This document shows positions 9,395 to 17,356 of a stretch of DNA of 64,000 bases, one piece after another. The stretch lies in IMG/VR virus record IMGVR_UViG_3300044846_003114, positions 1 through 64,000 of that record; one strand, written 5' to 3'. Position numbers and translations under genes: made by a program. How positions within the stretch are numbered: the first letter of the stretch is position 1; each line of letters begins with the position of its first letter. The notes beneath the pieces are model-generated. The model made no database searches, was not told where the DNA came from, and worked only from the letters and a program-made list of their open reading frames with translations. This DNA is from a virus.

Positions 9395-9933
9395 CTTAAT
9401 GAATTATATGTTGAGAGAACTTTGGGTATAAAAATGGTTGATGATGATTTAGAATAACATTCTTCAGCAAAATAACCATCGGCATTATAATCACCTACTA
9501 TAAAAGAAGTCTCACCTATTATTGACCTTTTAACTATAAAATTATGACTATCGATATTATATAATCTTATTACATTTCCCTTTAATCTTAAATTATGATT
9601 TTTATCCTCTTGTTCAAATGATATGAAATCATCATCCAAGTCTTTTATATTATCCCATAAATTTGGGTGTATAATTGTATCATCATCATTAGAATAGATG
9701 TGTCCATCATTTATTAAACTTAAGGCATAATTTCTTTGTGAATGCCCCGCAATACTTAATTTGTTACGATGTAGATGTGTTTCACAATTTAAAGGTATTA
9801 ATTCGGATGGTGGTAATGCATCCATATCAAAAACAACAATCCATCGATAGTTTTCTCTCGGTATGTTTATACTTTTAGAAATTTCTAGTAGATTTTTAGG
9901 TCGACTACAGGGAGTTATTATATTTAAAAACAT
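9391..9933 (-). CDS. Small GT-A type glycosyltransferase
   Basis: 180 residues, short for the family. Starts MFLNIITPCSRPKNLLEIS, has a central WIVVFDMDALP, and NDDD at 82-85 in the DxD metal-site position. It overlaps the next gene by 4 bases (ATGA-type junction). GT-A fold is likely but donor and acceptor are unknown. A compact protein like this may need a partner such as the neighbouring transferases. Confidence 0.7.
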   Translation of the reverse strand: MFLNIITPCSRPKNLLEISKSINIPRENYRWIVVFDMDALPPSELIPLNCETHLHRNKLSIAGHSQRNYALSLINDGHIYSNDDDTIIHPNLWDNIKDLDDDFISFEQEDKNHNLRLKGNVIRLYNIDSHNFIVKRSIIGETSFIVGDYNADGYFAEECYSKSSSTIFIPKVLSTYNSLR

Positions 9934-9934
9934 A

Positions 9935-10483
9935 TTATTTTATAAGTTTAATCCAACTAGTGTCAGAGAACGTTGTGTCTGGTTCACCTAACAATTCATT
10001 AACACCTTTTACTACACCACCCCAGTTTACGTGGTAATCATGACCACCAATTAAACAGTTAGGTTTAAGTAAAGGAAGATAATTCGTTATATCTTTTTTT
10101 ATTTGTTCATAGGTATGTAATCCATCAATATAAATAAAATCAACCGACATACCTATTAATGATTCTATTGCATCATCAGACGTCATTCTGATATGTTTGA
10201 TATTATTATTTCGGTCAACTACCTCTTTAAATGTATCATAAACTTTTTCTAATTTCATATAACTACAAGTTATATCATTTGGGTCATAATCATTAATGTA
10301 GGGGTCAATTGAAATAACTGTCTCAAATTCATTAGAGAACATTTGTGTAGATTCTCCAGCATATGAACCAATCTCAATCATAGTCATTTTTTTAGTATCT
10401 CCATGTTGTTTAACATATTGAATTAAATCCTCCAAACCTTTTGCGTATGTTTCATCACGCATTGTATATAATCTATCTACCAT
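9935..10483 (-). CDS. Class I SAM-dependent methyltransferase
   Basis: 182 residues. Motif I is MIEIGSYAGEST at about 35-46, followed by acidic ISIDPYINDYD. DFIYIDGLHTYEQIKKD is the Methyltransf_24-type motif in which Asp and His hold a metal, and IGGHDYH follows. Such enzymes methylate small hydroxyls and sugars. Located in the glycan cassette, so sugar O-methylation is the likely role (inference). It overlaps the upstream methyltransferase by 7 bases. Confidence 0.85.
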   Translation of the reverse strand: MVDRLYTMRDETYAKGLEDLIQYVKQHGDTKKMTMIEIGSYAGESTQMFSNEFETVISIDPYINDYDPNDITCSYMKLEKVYDTFKEVVDRNNNIKHIRMTSDDAIESLIGMSVDFIYIDGLHTYEQIKKDITNYLPLLKPNCLIGGHDYHVNWGGVVKGVNELLGEPDTTFSDTSWIKLIK

Positions 10484-11094
10484 AATTTCTTATTTAATAA
10501 TGTTTCGTGTGGAAATACCGAACCATTTGTATAATCATTAAAATTTGTTATTATTCTATTTGGGTAATTGTTAATCATATCTATATCTTTTATAAATATT
10601 GACACGTAATCGCACCATATGTCGGTACCCCCACCACTTGTATATTGTTCAAGTACTGCAGTATTCATTCCATTACGTCTTGACCAATTAGATAATGCAT
10701 TACCACTATCAGGAAAGAATCTCCAACAATCGACTGGAAATCTATGAAAATCACCATTTGATGGAGCGTTTAAATAAAACAGTCCAGAAGGTTTCAATAC
10801 TCTCATAACTTCCATATATGTTAACCAAAAAAATTCACTATGTTCAAAACAAGATGAACTAACAACAAAGTCAAATGAATTATCACCAAATGGCAAAACA
10901 TATGGGTCAGTTAAAACAATATCAACACCGGGGCCGGCACCTAAATCAACACCCACATAGTTAGAACCATTCGGTGCTAATGACCGTATGTTAAAACTAC
11001 TTAGATATGATCCTATTTCTAAAAAATTACCGTTTTTATTATTAACATAAGTGTTAAAAAATCTTCTTGCGTTTTGTTCTGCTGTAGCGTGCAT
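10477..11094 (-). CDS. SAM-dependent methyltransferase, type 11-like
   Basis: 205 residues. FLEIGSYLSSF at about 24-34 is motif I, then YVGVDLGAGPGVDIV, then PFGDNSFDFVVSSSCFEHSE and VMRVLKPSGLFYLNAPSNG, the standard Methyltransf_11 order. FHRFPVDCWRFFPD marks a subgroup often found in glycan clusters. Substrate unknown. Second of two adjacent methyltransferases in the cassette. Confidence 0.87.
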   Translation of the reverse strand: MHATAEQNARRFFNTYVNNKNGNFLEIGSYLSSFNIRSLAPNGSNYVGVDLGAGPGVDIVLTDPYVLPFGDNSFDFVVSSSCFEHSEFFWLTYMEVMRVLKPSGLFYLNAPSNGDFHRFPVDCWRFFPDSGNALSNWSRRNGMNTAVLEQYTSGGGTDIWCDYVSIFIKDIDMINNYPNRIITNFNDYTNGSVFPHETLLNKKLW

Positions 11095-11095
11095 A

Positions 11096-11677
11096 TTAAT
11101 TGTGTATATATAATACTTTATGTATTTTAATTATTTGTATATAAGGAAATTTTACCTTAAATTCTTCAACATAAACCCCATCTGCTTGTTCAATTGACGG
11201 ATTTAATCTCATTTGTTTAGCAAATTTTCTTTTAATCATAAAATTTCCAATATCGATTTTACCCCACGAAGGTTCACAATCTATACCAATATACTCAAAA
11301 TTTTTCCAATTATGAACCATATTACAAAATACAAATCCCACTTTTTCACTAACAACAGATAAAAAAGTATCAACGAATACTGGAACATAGTAATTATCTT
11401 CACCTGTCATAACAATCCAATCTTCCGTTGAATGTTCTACACCATAATTTCTAGGGGTGTGACCCCAATCATTATAACGTTCAGGTAAAATTGTAAATTT
11501 TATCTTTTCATTATCCTTAAAATAATCCATAACTTTATCCAATGAACCTTCAGGAGGACAATCGGCAATAACATGTGCACACCACTTGTCACTTCTTTGT
11601 GCACAAAGTGAATTAAGAAGACACATCAAATGGTGTGGTCTATTGTATGTTGGTATAATAAATTCTATTTTACTCAT
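11096..11677 (-). CDS. Family 2 glycosyltransferase
   Basis: 193 residues. Starts MSKIEFIIPTYNRPHHL, a classical GT2 opening. It has HTPRNYGVEHSTEDWIVMTG and EDN at 93-95 at the metal site, then IDIGNFMIKRKFAKQM. It ends after the catalytic domain, so it is a minimal single-domain enzyme. Donor and acceptor unknown. Confidence 0.88.
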   Translation of the reverse strand: MSKIEFIIPTYNRPHHLMCLLNSLCAQRSDKWCAHVIADCPPEGSLDKVMDYFKDNEKIKFTILPERYNDWGHTPRNYGVEHSTEDWIVMTGEDNYYVPVFVDTFLSVVSEKVGFVFCNMVHNWKNFEYIGIDCEPSWGKIDIGNFMIKRKFAKQMRLNPSIEQADGVYVEEFKVKFPYIQIIKIHKVLYIHN

Positions 11678-11685
11678 ATAATATC

Positions 11686-12309
11686 TTAAATTGATTGATA
11701 AAAATTATTTTGTTTTTCTTGACGTTCTATTGTTTTATGGTGTTGAATAAAATAATCATCGTCATCTGTTGGTAACGATGCGAATTTTTGACCGCCAATT
11801 ATTCTTTCATGTACACGACCATACCAAGTCATTCCCTTTTTGTAAATTCTTCCCTGAGCATCCGGAAAGTTAACCCACCCCTTATCGTTTACATGCCACC
11901 CCCATTTTCTAATATGATTATCGGTTAAACCCTCAACAGTGTTTATTCTTGGGACAAATATTAAATCCACATCAGGATTCATTCCTAATATATCGTGCAA
12001 ATTTTTAACCATATATTCACTAATCATTTCATCAGCATCAATTTGGTAAATGTAATCACCAGCACAATATTCGTTTAAAGTATTTTTCCAATCTGCGAAA
12101 TTGTTATTCCAATCAAAACCTCTCCATGTTTGAACGTTAGGTAATTTATTGTATGGTAATAAGAAATCTAATATTTCTTTGTTACCATTCTTGTCATCAT
12201 ATAGAATCACAATCTCGTCCTGAGACCTTTTGTGTTTCAATAAGAACGGAACTAATCTCTTGATTTCCTCCAACTCGTTGCAAACTGTTATGGCGAAACT
12301 TATCTTCAT
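11686..12309 (-). CDS. Family 2 glycosyltransferase
   Basis: 207 residues. Starts MKISFAITVCNELEEIKRLV; the DxD motif is D91-A-D93 in YQIDADEMIS. A Trp/His-rich stretch (KWGWHVNDKGWVNFPD, WYGRVHERI) resembles the acceptor lobe of GT2 enzymes acting on surface polysaccharides. The upstream small zinc-ribbon ORF overlaps its first 113 bases. Confidence 0.88.
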   Translation of the reverse strand: MKISFAITVCNELEEIKRLVPFLLKHKRSQDEIVILYDDKNGNKEILDFLLPYNKLPNVQTWRGFDWNNNFADWKNTLNEYCAGDYIYQIDADEMISEYMVKNLHDILGMNPDVDLIFVPRINTVEGLTDNHIRKWGWHVNDKGWVNFPDAQGRIYKKGMTWYGRVHERIIGGQKFASLPTDDDDYFIQHHKTIERQEKQNNFYQSI

Positions 12310-12400
12310 ATTTTTGTTTATTTTCTTTTAATGTTAATTCTTCACATTTCCAACACCACTCCCTATCTTCCGTGTCCCAATTATGTCTTTCACATCTCAT
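12197..12400 (-). CDS. Small putative zinc-ribbon protein overlapping the GT2 start
   Basis: The N-terminus MRCERHNWDTEDREWCWKCE has Cx2H...Cx2C spacing suited to bind zinc, and it fits between the FKFF gene at 12397 (4-base overlap) and the glycosyltransferase. The second half overlaps the GT2 coding region in another frame, so only the first 30 residues look constrained. It could be a real small protein with a run-on tail, or a truncated gene. Confidence 0.45.
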   Translation of the reverse strand: MRCERHNWDTEDREWCWKCEELTLKENKQKYEDKFRHNSLQRVGGNQEISSVLIETQKVSGRDCDSI

Positions 12401-12639
12401 GCTACATTATTGTTAAAACCGATAATCGGACCCCCAAATATCGATGGATTCCCACCATTAATTCTTCTTGTTAATTCCTCAATAATGTTATTGTCAATTT
12501 CTCTAGCAATTTCATTAGACATCAATCTTGTTAATTCTTCTTCTGCGTCGATACCAAACAACTCTCCCTCTTGATGAGTCCATGTCGCAGTTAAACTACT
12601 CCTAATTACCCCATGAAAAAATTTAAAATTTTTAACCAT
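12397..12639 (-). CDS. FKFF-tag small protein resembling a segment of T4-type major capsid protein
   Basis: 80 residues from MVKNFKFFHG; an upstream in-frame ATG at 12684 would add 15 residues but breaks the shared N-terminal tag. The body, ATWTHQEGELFGIDAEEELT then RLMSNEIAREIDNNIIEEL, follows the pattern I know from gp23-like capsid proteins: Trp/Tyr-T, then (G)hDAEaEL, then EI-x-x-EI-(D/N). TRRINGG follows, a string also present in the FKFF protein at 51622. The glycine-rich end is GNPSIFGGPIIGFNNN. A virion role is inferred. It overlaps the next FKFF gene by 8 bases. Confidence 0.6.
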   Translation of the reverse strand: MVKNFKFFHGVIRSSLTATWTHQEGELFGIDAEEELTRLMSNEIAREIDNNIIEELTRRINGGNPSIFGGPIIGFNNNVA

Positions 12640-12877
12640 TTTGTATTTCTCTTGCGAATAATTTAAAAACTTTATTATTATCATTGAACGTCATGTTGGT
12701 GTTGGTTGTTGGACTTAAATGAATACTACATTCATTAGGACCAGTTGCAAATACAATTGGTTCCTCATCACCAAATTGAAAACAAAACTCAACATTTTGT
12801 GGATTAAATCTTGTAGGTTCTAACACAATAAAATTATTATGTTTTAATTCCTCCTTTTGAAAAAATTTAAAGTTCAT
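12632..12877 (-). CDS. FKFF-tag small protein, paralogue of the next gene
   Basis: 81 residues. Starts MNFKFFQKEELKHNN. The body EFCFQFGDEEPIVFATGP aligns with VIQFDNDEPQLFTTADETVE of the gene at 12880-13155, and both end in FKLFAR. The two are therefore a tandem duplication with divergent N-termini. Beta-rich, no signal peptide, no transmembrane segment. Function unknown; a small virion or scaffold component is my guess from the shared tag. Confidence 0.65.
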   Translation of the reverse strand: MNFKFFQKEELKHNNFIVLEPTRFNPQNVEFCFQFGDEEPIVFATGPNECSIHLSPTTNTNMTFNDNNKVFKLFAREIQNG

Positions 12878-12879
12878 TA

Positions 12880-13155
12880 CTATTTTTTTGGTCTTGCAAA
12901 TAATTTAAATGTTTTACCCGATGTTGGGTCTGTAAACTTAATATAACCTTCGTTAGTATTTTGTATTCTAATAATAACTTCTGGTGATTCTACAGTTTCA
13001 TCTGCGGTTGTAAATAATTGTGGTTCATCATTATCAAATTGAATCACCCATTCACATGGCATGTATGTTTCAATTTTTGGTGTGTCGTCGATTGTTAATT
13101 TATCAATAACAGATTGTAATAATTCATCCTTTATTTTTTTTCTACCTCTTGCCAT
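12880..13155 (-). CDS. Small beta-rich protein ending in FKLFARPKK
   Basis: 91 residues. A basic N-terminus MARGRKKIKDELLQSVIDKL is followed by the domain shared with the neighbour at 12632 (WVIQFDNDEPQLFTTAD) and a C-terminal TSGKTFKLFARPKK. It lacks the N-terminal FKFF tag of its paralogue but keeps the C-terminal FKLFAR. It lies 2 bases from the upstream glycosyltransferase gene. Function unknown. Confidence 0.65.
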   Translation of the reverse strand: MARGRKKIKDELLQSVIDKLTIDDTPKIETYMPCEWVIQFDNDEPQLFTTADETVESPEVIIRIQNTNEGYIKFTDPTSGKTFKLFARPKK

Positions 13156-13156
13156 A

Positions 13157-14407
13157 TTATTTAGTTTTTGTTAATTTAGGTAGAACTAATTTTTGTTCCT
13201 GTGGTTTAGTTTGGAATAATTGAAACATATCTTTAAATGTTTCTCTCATTTTATCTAACGAAAACTTTTCTTTATTTTCAATCCTTAAAGTTTCTGATTT
13301 TTCTAAGAATTTATTATAATCTTCATGCACTAATTTCATCACCTCCGAAGCCTCATTATAATTTGCGGTAAACCACTTAGAACCTTTAATAATAAACGTA
13401 TCAACCGCACTATTATCAACTTCAGTTAATGACCCACCGACCATGATTGCCTTATCCATAGGTAAGAAATCTTTATGACCTGACCAATTAGATGCTATCA
13501 CAGGTTTACCTGACATAGTGAATTCTAATAGAGGTCTACCAAACCCTTCACCTTTAGTTAATGATATCATTGCTTTAATCTTTGGATGATTATATAATTG
13601 ATTCATTTCATCGTTAGTTAATTCACCAAACAACAAATAAATTGGAGGTGGATTTTTAATGTCTTTAACTAAATCACTAATACGTTTTCTGAAAGATTCT
13701 CTTTCCTTAACTGAAAATGTTGCTGAAGATGTTTTAAGAACTAAAGCCGGTGGATTTTCAACGTCCTCAAATGATTTACTAAAACATTTAATTAACATAC
13801 CGATGTCTTTTCTATCTTGACCAAGATTACCTTTTAACCAATGACCAACGAAAAGAAATGCGAACTCCTCTTTAATATCAATATCTAAACCTTTGTACTC
13901 GTTATTGTAAATTGACAAATCAACACCTTCAAACAAAACCTTAATTGGTTTTTCAATCTTATGTTGTTTAATTAATTTACCCGTGTTGTTTTCCGTTTCA
14001 TTGTAAACGGTAGATAACAATACATCTTTCGAAAATGTGGATGTTGTAACAATTAAATCCATTTTATTGCACCCATCAATCCATTCTTTAGGTGCAACGG
14101 TAGTTTCAATTCCAGCAGTTATCCCTACGTTGAATTTACCTAATGTTTGAAATTCATTTGGTACTGTAACTTGAACATAGATGTCTGGTCTATGTTCTAT
14201 TCTTGTTACAATTACGCTTTCAATCCATTTGTGAAATGTATTTTCTTCTTCTAATGCCGTTAATGGAGTTGATCCCCACATACAACTATCAACATTAATA
14301 TCGAATAGATTCATTTCATACAGTGCTTGTAATAAATCTCTTGAGTGTGCGCCGTACCCACTTCTTGTTTTTACCGGCCCTCTAAATAATAAACTTGGTT
14401 TGCTCAT
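13157..14407 (-). CDS. GT-B glycosyltransferase (family 4-like)
   Basis: 416 residues. The N-terminal domain opens LLFRGPVKTRSGYGAHSRDL with the GT-B glycine-rich loop. The C-terminal Rossmann domain has FAFLFVGHWLKGN and the Ex7E-type signature KGEGFGRPLLEFTMSGKPVI near residue 285. It ends with a lysine-rich tail. One base separates it from the second GT-B gene at 14409. Both are retaining-type, family 4 in pattern. Such large GT-B enzymes in phages may build glycan on virion protein or on the host surface; sequence does not decide. Confidence 0.88.
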   Translation of the reverse strand: MSKPSLLFRGPVKTRSGYGAHSRDLLQALYEMNLFDINVDSCMWGSTPLTALEEENTFHKWIESVIVTRIEHRPDIYVQVTVPNEFQTLGKFNVGITAGIETTVAPKEWIDGCNKMDLIVTTSTFSKDVLLSTVYNETENNTGKLIKQHKIEKPIKVLFEGVDLSIYNNEYKGLDIDIKEEFAFLFVGHWLKGNLGQDRKDIGMLIKCFSKSFEDVENPPALVLKTSSATFSVKERESFRKRISDLVKDIKNPPPIYLLFGELTNDEMNQLYNHPKIKAMISLTKGEGFGRPLLEFTMSGKPVIASNWSGHKDFLPMDKAIMVGGSLTEVDNSAVDTFIIKGSKWFTANYNEASEVMKLVHEDYNKFLEKSETLRIENKEKFSLDKMRETFKDMFQLFQTKPQEQKLVLPKLTKTK

Positions 14408-14408
14408 A

Positions 14409-15758
14409 TTATACTATCTTATATAAATCGAATCTTTTTCTCGGTTTAAAGTTATTTAATGTTTTTTCTATTCCCTCAATAAAAGTATCTGACATTACTT
14501 TAGAAGATAAGTTCTTCTTCATAAATTCTCTACCTTTCTTTCCTCTTTCTTTTCTTTCTTTACGTCCCCATTTATATACTGTCATAATTGCATCTGCAAC
14601 ATCATCGTCATTAACCCTATCATCAAAGATATAAGGTGTTGGTACCGATCCATTTAAATTAGTTGCTGCGGCCCAAACAGGTATAACCCAATCACCATGT
14701 GGTGTCCCTTTAGATTTGTGCAACGTCCCAACCTCAATATAATCATCAGCACTAAAATTAAATCCACATTGATCTTGTAGACCTCCTGTCACGCTAACAA
14801 TAATTGGTGTACCTGCCATTAATGATTCTGCGGTCGTTAATCCAAACCCCTCATTATTTGCAATGTTGATTGTACAATCAACAATGTTATATAAATCATT
14901 TAATTTGTCTTGTTCTAATTTAGCGTTGGTAAATTTAACATCGTAGTTAGGACATAACTCATTAATTACTGCATTTAAATCTGTACCATTCTCATCCACG
15001 GGATTGGTGTGCATCAATAACAAACATTTATCAGATTCTTTTTTAGGTAAACTGTCACAGAATAATTTAAATGAATAAATCACATCAGATGGTTGTTTTC
15101 TTCTAATGTTTCTATTGTTATAGAATAGAATGAAATCATATTTCTTATCACCATGAATAAGTTTAGATAATTCTTCATCCACTTTCTTAACTGGTTTAAA
15201 CACATCAGGATTGATTCCATGAGGAACGTAACTAATTTGCCAATCTTCCAATGGTTTATGTGTAACTTCCCTTGTGGTTTTACCAACACGATGAACGATA
15301 CCATAGGTTTGTTTAGAGATACAACCTAACCAATCACAACATTCATAGTAATCTCTATTGTAATATGGGTCAGGTAAGTTATCCCAAATATGATAAAATA
15401 AAATTGGGACTTGTTGTCTAATCTCATGTTCGTTATCATATAACCATTGCCAATAGTGCGGGTCCGTGAAATGTAAAATTGCATCTGGTTTCTCTTCAGC
15501 GATTAATTTTCTTAATATACCAATATCACCATAACCATTATATGGTATAATTTTTAAATTGGCATCTTTAATACCGGTTCTTTTTCTAACATCATCATTG
15601 ATGTCAACTATCTTACCAAGTTCTGGATGTTTAATTGCCGCACCTAATTGAATCCAATCATATTTGTGAATGGTTCCTAAAACGAATTCTTTGGACATAG
15701 TGGCAATACCACTTGTCATTCTTAAATCATCTGATAATAAAAGTATTTTTTTCTTCAT
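14409..15758 (-). CDS. GT-B glycosyltransferase (family 4-like)
   Basis: 449 residues. Opens KKKILLLSDDLRMTSGIATM with the GT-B loop, has HYWQWLYDNEHEIR and FYHIWDNLPDPYYNRDYYE, and carries the signature NNEGFGLTTAESLMAGTPII near residue 318. It differs from its neighbour in the acceptor domain, so this is probably not a recent duplication. First large gene of the minus cassette after the small RHH-like gene, with 1-base spacing on either side. Confidence 0.88.
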   Translation of the reverse strand: MKKKILLLSDDLRMTSGIATMSKEFVLGTIHKYDWIQLGAAIKHPELGKIVDINDDVRKRTGIKDANLKIIPYNGYGDIGILRKLIAEEKPDAILHFTDPHYWQWLYDNEHEIRQQVPILFYHIWDNLPDPYYNRDYYECCDWLGCISKQTYGIVHRVGKTTREVTHKPLEDWQISYVPHGINPDVFKPVKKVDEELSKLIHGDKKYDFILFYNNRNIRRKQPSDVIYSFKLFCDSLPKKESDKCLLLMHTNPVDENGTDLNAVINELCPNYDVKFTNAKLEQDKLNDLYNIVDCTINIANNEGFGLTTAESLMAGTPIIVSVTGGLQDQCGFNFSADDYIEVGTLHKSKGTPHGDWVIPVWAAATNLNGSVPTPYIFDDRVNDDDVADAIMTVYKWGRKERKERGKKGREFMKKNLSSKVMSDTFIEGIEKTLNNFKPRKRFDLYKIV

Positions 15759-15759
15759 A

Positions 15760-15957
15760 TTAAAATTTAGACCCTGTTGTTGCTAAACCATTGTGGTTGT
15801 TTATTAAATTTCTAAAGTTTTCATCTTTAGAATATAAATCTAAAGAACGATTTACTAATTTTTGTAGATTCATTGAACCTTCAATCGATTTAATTTTAAA
15901 CCTTTTGTAAACATCATCTAAAATGTTAACACTAGTTAATTTTGTATCTGCTTTCAT
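15760..15957 (-). CDS. Ribbon-helix-helix-like small protein
   Basis: 65 residues: MKADTKLTSVNILDDVYKRF, then KIKSIEGSMNLQKLVNRSLD. A short strand followed by two helices is the RHH DNA-binding pattern. It is the promoter-proximal gene of the 8.5 kb minus-strand glycan cassette and could be its regulator. No toxin-like partner is adjacent, so an antitoxin role is unlikely. Family call from pattern only. Confidence 0.6.
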   Translation of the reverse strand: MKADTKLTSVNILDDVYKRFKIKSIEGSMNLQKLVNRSLDLYSKDENFRNLINNHNGLATTGSKF

Positions 15958-15993
15958 ATTGTTTTATATATATTAGTATATACTTAAATGATT

Positions 15994-16020
15994 AAAAAAT
16001 ATCGTCAATTAAGACGATAC
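15994..16020 (-). terminator. Rho-independent terminator after the MGCGC gene
   Basis: On the minus strand TATCGTC-ttaatt-GACGATA is followed by TTTTTT. It separates the small gene at 16048-16212 from the glycan cassette promoter region. Confidence 0.7.
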
Positions 16021-16047
16021 TTCATTTAATCGTTAATATATACGATA

Positions 16048-16212
16048 TTATTGATTATTTAAACGGTCAATGATGTCATTAACTTCCGTTTGATTAGTTG
16101 TTGGTGCCGGTGCTGGTTGTGTAACCACAGGCGTTCCTGTTTCGGTTAATGTAATGTTCGTTGGTTGAACCGGTTGTGAGTTAGAATTGTTTTTTTTGCA
16201 TCCGCAGCCCAT
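16048..16212 (-). CDS. Small MGCGC-leader protein, 54 aa
   Basis: Encodes MGCGCKKNNSNSQPVQPTNI, then a Pro/Thr-rich linker and VNDIIDRLNNQ. Small proteins beginning MGCGCKK are frequent in large phages; function unknown. The Cys pair could bind metal. A TATTTATA box lies 14 bases upstream at 16227-16234, and a terminator follows, so it is an independent unit. Confidence 0.65.
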   Translation of the reverse strand: MGCGCKKNNSNSQPVQPTNITLTETGTPVVTQPAPAPTTNQTEVNDIIDRLNNQ

Positions 16213-16226
16213 AGTATTTCTTTTTT

Positions 16227-16234
16227 TATAAATA
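16227..16234 (-). promoter_or_regulatory. TATTTATA box upstream of the MGCGC gene
   Basis: Minus-strand TATTTATA, 14 bases before the ATG at 16212. Same box and spacing as before the gene at 40996. Confidence 0.45.
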
Positions 16235-16300
16235 TTTTGGTTTATTGTTTTTTATTTCTTATATTTTACTAAAGTATACAAAAAAAATATTAAAAAACAA

Positions 16301-17014
16301 ATGGAAAAAGATTTTAAACCCGTAAAAAGTGTCTACACCTCTAACTACGAGGCTATAAAGAGCATCATGTTTCTTTACAACATTGAAAGATTTGATTTAG
16401 ATTGTACCTATTCTAAAGGTGCTTTTTGGAAAGATTTACCAGAACCTACTAACAAATCAGATTTGTATCCTTATAATGATACAGTGGTTGAGTGTAGTTC
16501 CGAAAACTTATCATTTGAGGACGGTTCAATGAAAAGTATAATGTTTGATCCTCCATTTGTTATTGCTGGTAAGTCATATCGTGATAATAAAGAAGGGAGT
16601 TCTATTATTGCAAAGAGATTCGAGGGTTATGAGTCATATAACCACCTAAAAACCCATTATTATAACACATTGAAGGAATTGTACCGAGTTTGTGATAAAG
16701 GTGGTTACGTAGTCTTTAAATGTCAAGATACGGTATCTGGAGGTAAGAACCACTTCTCTCACGTTATGGTTATGAATATGGCCCAAGAGTTAGGGTTCTA
16801 TCCGAGAGATTTATTTATCCTAACATCAAACGTTCGTATCAATAGTTTTGGGACTAAATGGACTAAACAAGAACATGCTCGTAAGTACCATAGTTATTTT
16901 TGGGTATTTGAGAAGGTTAAACCAAGAGTGAAATATGATAGTCCTATCGAACAGGATTCTGAGGAGACCCTAGATACATTGCAACACGATCCCCTACTTT
17001 CCAACCCTCTGTAG
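16301..17014 (+). CDS. DNA adenine/N4-cytosine methyltransferase (DPPF type)
   Basis: 237 residues. Motif IV is DPPF at 83-86 in IMFDPPFVIAG. The early FDLDCTYSKG matches the DPCYSKG-like element of phage DNA methylases, and ELYRVCDKGGYVVFKCQD is the motif V/VI region. The small size and lack of a separate target-recognition domain are usual for phage modification enzymes. Likely protects phage DNA from restriction or marks it for regulation. Its last 71 bases overlap the convergent DUF192 gene. Confidence 0.85.
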   Translation: MEKDFKPVKSVYTSNYEAIKSIMFLYNIERFDLDCTYSKGAFWKDLPEPTNKSDLYPYNDTVVECSSENLSFEDGSMKSIMFDPPFVIAGKSYRDNKEGSSIIAKRFEGYESYNHLKTHYYNTLKELYRVCDKGGYVVFKCQDTVSGGKNHFSHVMVMNMAQELGFYPRDLFILTSNVRINSFGTKWTKQEHARKYHSYFWVFEKVKPRVKYDSPIEQDSEETLDTLQHDPLLSNPL

Positions 17015-17309
17015 TTCCTGCAGGAAACTCTATCACGTGGTCACCAATACCGGTGTAACGAGGTAGAGTCATTCTATGGGAATCTTCAACGGGACAATTG
17101 GGATGGATACGATTGATACGATTATTTAAAACAAATACGATGTCAAGTGGGATGAGGCAATTCTTCATCCAAAATGAATGATGACCCTTACCCATCTTGA
17201 ATACCATACAACCGTCCAATGAGTTTCTACCCATCATACCTCGACTAATGTCTTCTGGATTTGATAGGTATTCGGCTTGAAATGTTTTGTTGTTGATGTG
17301 TACTGACAT
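16944..17309 (-). CDS. DUF192 family protein
   Basis: 121 residues. It carries SRGMMGRNSLDGCMVFKMGK, then HHSFWMKNCLIPLDIVFVLN and HPNCPVED, the core of PF02643 (DUF192), a compact beta-barrel family widespread in bacteria. Usual members have a signal peptide; this one has none, so it is probably cytosolic. Function of the family is not established. It is antisense to the 3' end of the DNA methylase (71-base overlap) and divergent from the gene at 17357. Confidence 0.9.
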   Translation of the reverse strand: MSVHINNKTFQAEYLSNPEDISRGMMGRNSLDGCMVFKMGKGHHSFWMKNCLIPLDIVFVLNNRINRIHPNCPVEDSHRMTLPRYTGIGDHVIEFPAGTTEGWKVGDRVAMYLGSPQNPVR

Positions 17310-17320
17310 AACAATAATTA

Positions 17321-17352
17321 TTTGGAATTATCAAAAGAATTTTATATATTTG
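17321..17352 (+). promoter_or_regulatory. Bacteroidota-type promoter, leaderless
   Basis: TTTGGAATTATC upstream element and TATATTTG at 17345-17352. The ATG at 17357 follows after exactly 4 bases, so the transcript probably starts at or very near the start codon. Confidence 0.7.
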
Positions 17353-17356
17353 TTTT

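Noticed and set aside
15760-15957. Antitoxin of a toxin-antitoxin pair
   Set aside because: RHH-like pattern but the adjacent gene is a large glycosyltransferase, not a toxin.
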